The notes under the pieces are model-generated. The model did not search any database and had not been told where the DNA came from. It worked only from the letters and a program-made list of their open reading frames with translations. A DNA stretch of 64,000 bases, taken from the NCBI GenBank assembly GCA_023664605.1, contig JAMPFF010000013.1:1-64000 (forward strand). Direction: 5' to 3'. This document shows, one piece after another, positions 60,104-64,000 of the stretch (within the stretch, counting starts at the first letter, position 1; each line of letters starts with the position of its first letter). The stretch comes from Clostridium sp. (GTDB lineage Bacteria > Bacillota > Clostridia > Lachnospirales > Lachnospiraceae). Position numbers and translations under genes: made by a program.

Positions 60104-61261
60104 ATGGCTGACTTTAATGTTGCAGGAAGACAGTTTAGGACGCAGACGGACTATAATGCGGCGGTGCGTGACCAGAAGCAGATAGAGGCGATTAGGGCAA
60201 AAACAAATATGGAACAGCCGGGCGAGGTTATTAGTCTTGCAGAGGAGTTAAAGGCCGGAAAATACCGCCTGATGACGATTGTAGGAACTGATTTTAAGGA
60301 AGAAATACAGGAACTGGCGGAGAAATATAAAAAACAGGGCTATACAAAAGACAGTAAAATCAAAGCCTCCAAACAGAAAAAGAAACAGACAAAACCAACT
60401 AAAAAAGACAGCAAAAAACCAGTCTCTCTGGATGCTTATGACGAGAAAATGCAGCAGGAGATTAAAGCTGTTTTAAAGCAGAAAGAGAGAAAGAGAAAAC
60501 TGATTGTTGTTTTATGCAGCATAGTGGCATTGGCATGTTTTGGCTACTATGGCGTTTATTACTATTTTGCAGACAGAACACAGTCGGACTATGAAGAGCT
60601 GGCAGATTTAAGGGGAAATGATTCTATTATCATGAAAACGCCCACCATTCATTATACGGAAAAAGAGGAAGAGGTTGAATTGACCGTGCTGGATGAATAT
60701 GCGGCGCTCTATAATAAGAATAAAAGGCTGATAGGATGGCTGAAGATTGATGGAACCAATATTGATTATCCGGTTATGCAGACAACGAACAATGAATATT
60801 ACCTCGACCATAACTATAATCAGGAATATGATAAAAACGGCAGCCTTTTTCTGGACGCAGACTGTGATGTTGTACACCGGAATACTAATCTTATTATTTA
60901 CGGGCATCATATGAAATCCGGGAAAATGTTTGGAAATTTGAACCAGTACAGCAGTGAAAAGTATGGCAAAGAGCATTCCATTATTCAGTTCGATACGATT
61001 TATGAAAAAGGCACTTATGAAGTGATGTATGTATTCCGTTCCAGAATTTATAATGAAGATGAAATTGTGTTTAAATATTATCAGTTTTTTGATGCCACAT
61101 CAGAGAGGGAATTTAATTCCAATATGAATGAAATGGCGGCGATTGCGTTGTATGATACGGGCGTAACGGCAAGTTATGGGGATGAACTGCTTACGTTATC
61201 GACCTGTGACAGTTCCGAAACAGACGGACGCTTTGTTGTTGTGGCTAAAAGAATCAGTTAG
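60104..61261 (+). CDS. srtB: Class B sortase
   Basis: The 385-residue protein has a cytoplasmic N-terminal part (about 1-130, lysine-rich, KQKKKQTKPTKKDSKK), one membrane helix (LIVVLCSIVALACFGYYGVYYYF, about 131-153) and a sortase domain (about 200-385). The catalytic histidine is in LIIYGHHM, the cysteine in LLTLSTCDSS and the arginine in GRFVVVAKR. Class B sortases attach particular surface proteins to peptidoglycan. The long N-terminal part is unusual for a sortase and could be regulatory. It shares a promoter sequence with the LRR surface protein, a likely co-regulated substrate or partner. Confidence 0.9.
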   Translation: MADFNVAGRQFRTQTDYNAAVRDQKQIEAIRAKTNMEQPGEVISLAEELKAGKYRLMTIVGTDFKEEIQELAEKYKKQGYTKDSKIKASKQKKKQTKPTKKDSKKPVSLDAYDEKMQQEIKAVLKQKERKRKLIVVLCSIVALACFGYYGVYYYFADRTQSDYEELADLRGNDSIIMKTPTIHYTEKEEEVELTVLDEYAALYNKNKRLIGWLKIDGTNIDYPVMQTTNNEYYLDHNYNQEYDKNGSLFLDADCDVVHRNTNLIIYGHHMKSGKMFGNLNQYSSEKYGKEHSIIQFDTIYEKGTYEVMYVFRSRIYNEDEIVFKYYQFFDATSEREFNSNMNEMAAIALYDTGVTASYGDELLTLSTCDSSETDGRFVVVAKRIS

Positions 61262-61297
61262 CAGTACGGCCCAAAGGCCGGGAAGGAGTGTATGATT

Positions 61298-61981
61298 ATG
61301 TTAGAACAAAAAGATATAGAAATCATAAGAAATATATTTGATGAAAGTTTAGAGAAAGGTTTGGACAAGCGCCTTCGCCCCCTGGAGCAGGATGTGGCAG
61401 AGCTGAAACAAGACGTGGCGGAGTTGAAACAAGATGTAGCAGAGCTGAAACAAGACGTGGCAGAGCTGAAACAAGATGTAGCAGAACTGAAACGGGATAT
61501 GGCAGAAGTAAAGCAGGACATAGTAGTCCTCAAGGAGGAAGTAGCTATCCTCAAGCAGGACGTGGAAGTACTCAAGCAAGACGTAGCGGAGCTGAAACAA
61601 GACGTAGCAGAACTGAAACGGGATATGGCGGAGGTAAAGCAGGACATAGTAGTCCTCAAGGAGGAAGTAGCCGTCCTCAAGCAGGATATGGCAGAGGTAA
61701 AGCAAGATGTAGCCCTCCTCAAACAGAACGTAACGTTGCTTAATCAGGATGTACTGGAACTGCAAAAGGATGTAACAGGCCTCAATCAGAACGTTAGAAA
61801 TATCAACTTATTATTAGAAAACGACGTCAAACCGCGCCTGAATACAATAGAAGCCTGCTATACCTCTACATACAGCCGATATGTCGAGGGGATTGAACAA
61901 TTTGAAACCATGCAGGTGGATATTGATATTTTAAAAGAGACGGCAGCGGTACATGCGGAAAAATTGCAGAAACTGGCTTGA
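61298..61981 (+). CDS. Heptad-repeat coiled-coil protein
   Basis: The protein of about 227 residues begins MLEQKDIEIIRNIFDESLEKGLDKRLRPLEQDVAELKQDV and then runs almost purely in seven-residue units of the type AELKQDV to about residue 160, forming one long coiled coil. The DNA units are 21 bp, and a 126-bp block (61478 and 61604 on) is duplicated, i.e. 42 residues or six heptads. It ends in a non-repeat tail (NTIEACYTSTYSRYVEGIEQF). No signal peptide or membrane segment is seen. The start follows GGAAGGAG. It is placed between the sortase and the LRR protein, so an adapter or ruler role is imaginable; no function is known. Confidence 0.85.
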   Translation: MLEQKDIEIIRNIFDESLEKGLDKRLRPLEQDVAELKQDVAELKQDVAELKQDVAELKQDVAELKRDMAEVKQDIVVLKEEVAILKQDVEVLKQDVAELKQDVAELKRDMAEVKQDIVVLKEEVAVLKQDMAEVKQDVALLKQNVTLLNQDVLELQKDVTGLNQNVRNINLLLENDVKPRLNTIEACYTSTYSRYVEGIEQFETMQVDIDILKETAAVHAEKLQKLA

Positions 61982-62004
61982 TAAACCGCATAAGGAACAT
62001 TTTT

Positions 62005-62040
62005 AGGCCGGAACCCCCATCAGGTTCCGGCCTTATTTAT
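62005..62040 (+). terminator. Terminator after the coiled-coil gene
   Basis: AGGCCGGAACC, seven bases, GGTTCCGGCCT, then TATTTAT. A perfect 11-bp stem with a modest T tail. Confidence 0.9.
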
Positions 62041-62078
62041 CCCCATCCCCGCCAATTTTTCAAAATTGTGAAGAAAAT

Positions 62079-62130
62079 ATGAAAAAACTTGCATAAATTC
62101 TCAGATATAGTATAATAAATTTATATGTTA
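62079..62130 (+). promoter_or_regulatory. LRR surface protein promoter
   Basis: TTGCAT (62089-62094), 16 bases, TATAAT (62111-62116). It matches the sortase promoter at 60026-60078 over about 50 bases. Confidence 0.82.
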
Positions 62131-62369
62131 ATCGTTTAAAAGGGGTCTGGAATAAAAAAGTCTAATTAATTGACTCAAAATTGACGATATAAATACTGAT
62201 GGTCTTTCTATGCTTTTTTTCATGCAGCAAACTTCCATGTGGCAAACGGCAAACATGGAACTGCACAAGCGTGAAACTGCGCCATATATGGCGCAGCATC
62301 GAGCATAAGGAATGATTGTTAGTAGTTTTCTTATGAAAAGAAGTGTTACTGACAGAAGGAGAGATTGAT
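62131..62369 (+). promoter_or_regulatory. Structured 5' leader of the LRR surface protein gene
   Basis: The leader of about 240 nt holds a long hairpin (TGCAG at 62223-62227 and TTCCATGT at 62233-62240 pair with ACATGGAA at 62253-62260 and CTGCA at 62261-62265) and a 20-bp perfect palindrome CTGCGCCATATATGGCGCAG (62277-62296). No known riboswitch core was recognised. AGAAGGAGAGATTGAT precedes the start. Confidence 0.6.
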
Positions 62370-64000
62370 ATGTCCAAGAAAACACCGGTTAAGAAATCTA
62401 AAAGGAGATTAAAAAGGAGCGTAAGACGTTCTCTGGCGGCAGTTTTGATGATAACGGCGATTGCCGTAGCGGCGATTCCGGTACCGGAAAACGCAGCGGC
62501 GACGGGAGATAATAATGCAAGGGCCGAATCGGATGTAAAAGTATTGCAGAATTATGCTTATCCACAGGGACTTCCGTTTATTGACTTACCCTATAATAAT
62601 GACCCTGTCAGCTTAAAGCTGAAAACAAAGACGGAAAATGGTGTTGAAGTTCCGGCCGAGACTGTTTATACGACATATTTTATTACTCCGTCAACGAGTG
62701 GAGGCCGGACCGTCTATACGATGAACTGGCAGTTCGACTTCTTTATGCGTAAGATACAGAAAGTAAATTACGGTATTATTTGTGATTATAACTATACGGC
62801 GGGGCATGTGTCACGGCTGGAAGTGCCGAAAAACCCGATTTATCAATATGTGACTGTTCCCCTTGCTACGGTAAATGATTTTATTAAAAAGCATTATGGC
62901 AGCGGGCCGGTTGGCGGAAGCGGCGGCACGACAAGCGACGGCACAACGGGCAGCGGCGGAACAGCCGGTGTCACAAATCCCGGCACGGTCGTTGTAAAAG
63001 ACTGGGGCAGACCGGGTGAAGACACGGAGAAAGATGACAAAATCAAATTATATTTTGGCGATAAGGTTTATGATGACCAGGTAGCGAAGTACCAGAAGTA
63101 TGATGCCGATTTAGCACAGTATAGGACGGATTTGGCAGCATGGAATGCTAATCCGAACCATACGGCGGATACAAAGCCGACAATGCCGACGGAACCTGAT
63201 TTGGTAACAAAATATGCCTCGGAATTTGGCAACAGCATCAATGAACAGTGGCGTCTTTTCTATTGTGAGAAAAGTTCTCATACATATGATATCAAAGATG
63301 AGAGCGGTAACGTAACGGCTACCAATACGATTTCCTTGAAAGGATATATATTGGAAGAAGTAGTGGACGCCAAAAACAGCGGCGCGCAGGCATTGCCGGT
63401 ATATATTCCGAGAAGATTGTCTGATACAGATGACGATGGCGCTGATGTGGATGAATATGGATTTTTAGTACAGGATAGAACCAGCATTAAAGGTATTGCA
63501 GAACGTGCATTCTATATGGTGCAGGATGTAGATGTCATCGCTCTGGATAGCGATGTGCAGTATATCGGGGATTCCGCATTCCAGGGTTCCTTTATTCAGG
63601 GAATAGAGACCTATGCGGAAAATATCGGTAACCGGGCGTTTTATGACTGTAAGTATTTAACGAACATCAAATTGCAGCAGGGCGTATCCCGTATCGGTAC
63701 GGAGGCGTTTGCCAAGGAGCCGTTACTGACCTCTGTGGAATTTCCGGCGTCGCTTACTTATATAGGACTGGGCGCGTTTGCTAACTGCAGTACGCTGCGG
63801 ACGCTTGACTTTTCCAAGACAACGGCGGCGGCTTATATAGACGATTATGCGTTTTATGATGATATCGGCCTGACGACGGTGAACTTTACCAAGGACGGCA
63901 CTACGCCGGTAGAGATTGCGACAATCGGAAAAGCAGCCTTTGCGGTAAGGCAGGGCATAACGGGAAGCTTGGTTGACTTTACGATGCCTTCCGGTATTTC
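62370..64000 (+). CDS. BspA-like leucine-rich repeat surface protein (partial)
   Basis: An open frame runs from the ATG at 62370 past the window end, at least 543 residues. It has a basic twin-like start (KKSKRRLKRSVRRS), a signal peptide (LAAVLMITAIAVAAIPVPENAAA), a Gly/Thr/Ser-rich linker (about 190-215, SGGTTSDGTTGSGGT) and LRR_5/BspA-type repeats from about residue 350: IGDSAFQGSFIQGIETYAENIGNRAFYDCKYLTNIKL, SRIGTEAFAKEPLLTSVEFPASLTYIGLGAFANC. Repeats of this type occur on surface proteins of gut bacteria. The C-terminus, with any sorting signal, is outside the window. Its promoter copies that of the sortase. Confidence 0.88.
   Translation, partial: MSKKTPVKKSKRRLKRSVRRSLAAVLMITAIAVAAIPVPENAAATGDNNARAESDVKVLQNYAYPQGLPFIDLPYNNDPVSLKLKTKTENGVEVPAETVYTTYFITPSTSGGRTVYTMNWQFDFFMRKIQKVNYGIICDYNYTAGHVSRLEVPKNPIYQYVTVPLATVNDFIKKHYGSGPVGGSGGTTSDGTTGSGGTAGVTNPGTVVVKDWGRPGEDTEKDDKIKLYFGDKVYDDQVAKYQKYDADLAQYRTDLAAWNANPNHTADTKPTMPTEPDLVTKYASEFGNSINEQWRLFYCEKSSHTYDIKDESGNVTATNTISLKGYILEEVVDAKNSGAQALPVYIPRRLSDTDDDGADVDEYGFLVQDRTSIKGIAERAFYMVQDVDVIALDSDVQYIGDSAFQGSFIQGIETYAENIGNRAFYDCKYLTNIKLQQGVSRIGTEAFAKEPLLTSVEFPASLTYIGLGAFANCSTLRTLDFSKTTAAAYIDDYAFYDDIGLTTVNFTKDGTTPVEIATIGKAAFAVRQGITGSLVDFTMPSGI

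Noticed and set aside
61298..61765. Regular 21-bp repeats that could suggest a CRISPR array, and long reverse-strand ORFs across them
   Set aside because: The repeats are contiguous in-frame heptad codons without spacers; the reverse ORFs are by-products of the repeats with unlikely compositions.
62131..62369. c-di-GMP-I riboswitch
   Set aside because: GGCAAAC occurs, but the conserved receptor helix and GGGACGCAAAG-type core are not found, so only an unassigned leader is reported.

Overview
The window reads as a chromosomal segment of an anaerobic, endospore-forming Clostridia, most likely a gut Lachnospiraceae. That assignment is inferred from gene content and style: a sodium-pumping biotin decarboxylase cluster, a complete Rnf complex in the order C-D-G-E-A-B, a GerW/DUF2953 pair, a SpoIID-type protein, strong GGAGG-type ribosome sites, and moderate GC apart from an AT-rich left end. 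No rRNA, tRNA, CRISPR array or intact insertion sequence was seen.

Layout. 1-1.2 kb: AT-rich accessory edge with a cut-off Rpn-like gene and a YefM/YoeB toxin-antitoxin pair with its operator. 1.3-2.6 kb: DacF-type D,D-carboxypeptidase. 2.8-8.2 kb: biotin-dependent Na+ pump with a carboxyltransferase, an OadG-like membrane subunit, a biotin carrier, the Na+ channel subunit and a PycB/OadA-type carboxyltransferase. 8.3-15 kb: TetR and RpiR regulators, a BaiN-like flavoprotein, cmk-ispH-S1 protein, an orphan CheR and a YprB-like nuclease. 16-23 kb: Rnf operon, a ferredoxin-type aldo/keto reductase and ApbE, the enzyme family that attaches FMN to RnfD and RnfG. 23-35 kb: GH25 lysozyme, an AP2/HNH-like protein, SleB-type hydrolase, thrC, citrate synthase, deoC, aminopeptidase P, DUF2953-gerW, a J-domain protein and rpmB. 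35-47 kb: pckA, a 6S RNA, SpoIID-like protein, BrkB-like protein, a T-box followed by pheS-pheT, M18 aminopeptidase and queA. 47-56.6 kb: PilZ protein, membrane protein, aroA-tyrA, an EF-G paralogue, leuS and three small genes. 56.7-64 kb: EAL phosphodiesterase, a Cys/His-rich secreted protein, class B sortase, a heptad-repeat coiled-coil protein and the start of a BspA-like leucine-rich surface protein that runs off the end.

How the genes fit together. The decarboxylase pump and Rnf both build a cation gradient; pckA, citrate synthase and the pump meet at oxaloacetate. PilZ and EAL proteins point to c-di-GMP signalling. The sortase and the LRR protein share an almost identical promoter, suggesting co-regulated surface display.

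The most unusual signals are non-coding. A dispersed leader element of roughly 70-115 bp occurs in three fuller copies with a hairpin that keeps its pairing through a compensatory change, and its right end recurs at other start sites. There are also a 210-bp nested inverted-repeat element upstream of citrate synthase, a 14-15-bp repeat array at the TetR promoter, a duplicated 25-bp palindrome, and a structured 250-nt leader before the LRR protein. All functional statements are read from sequence by eye; no database search was run.
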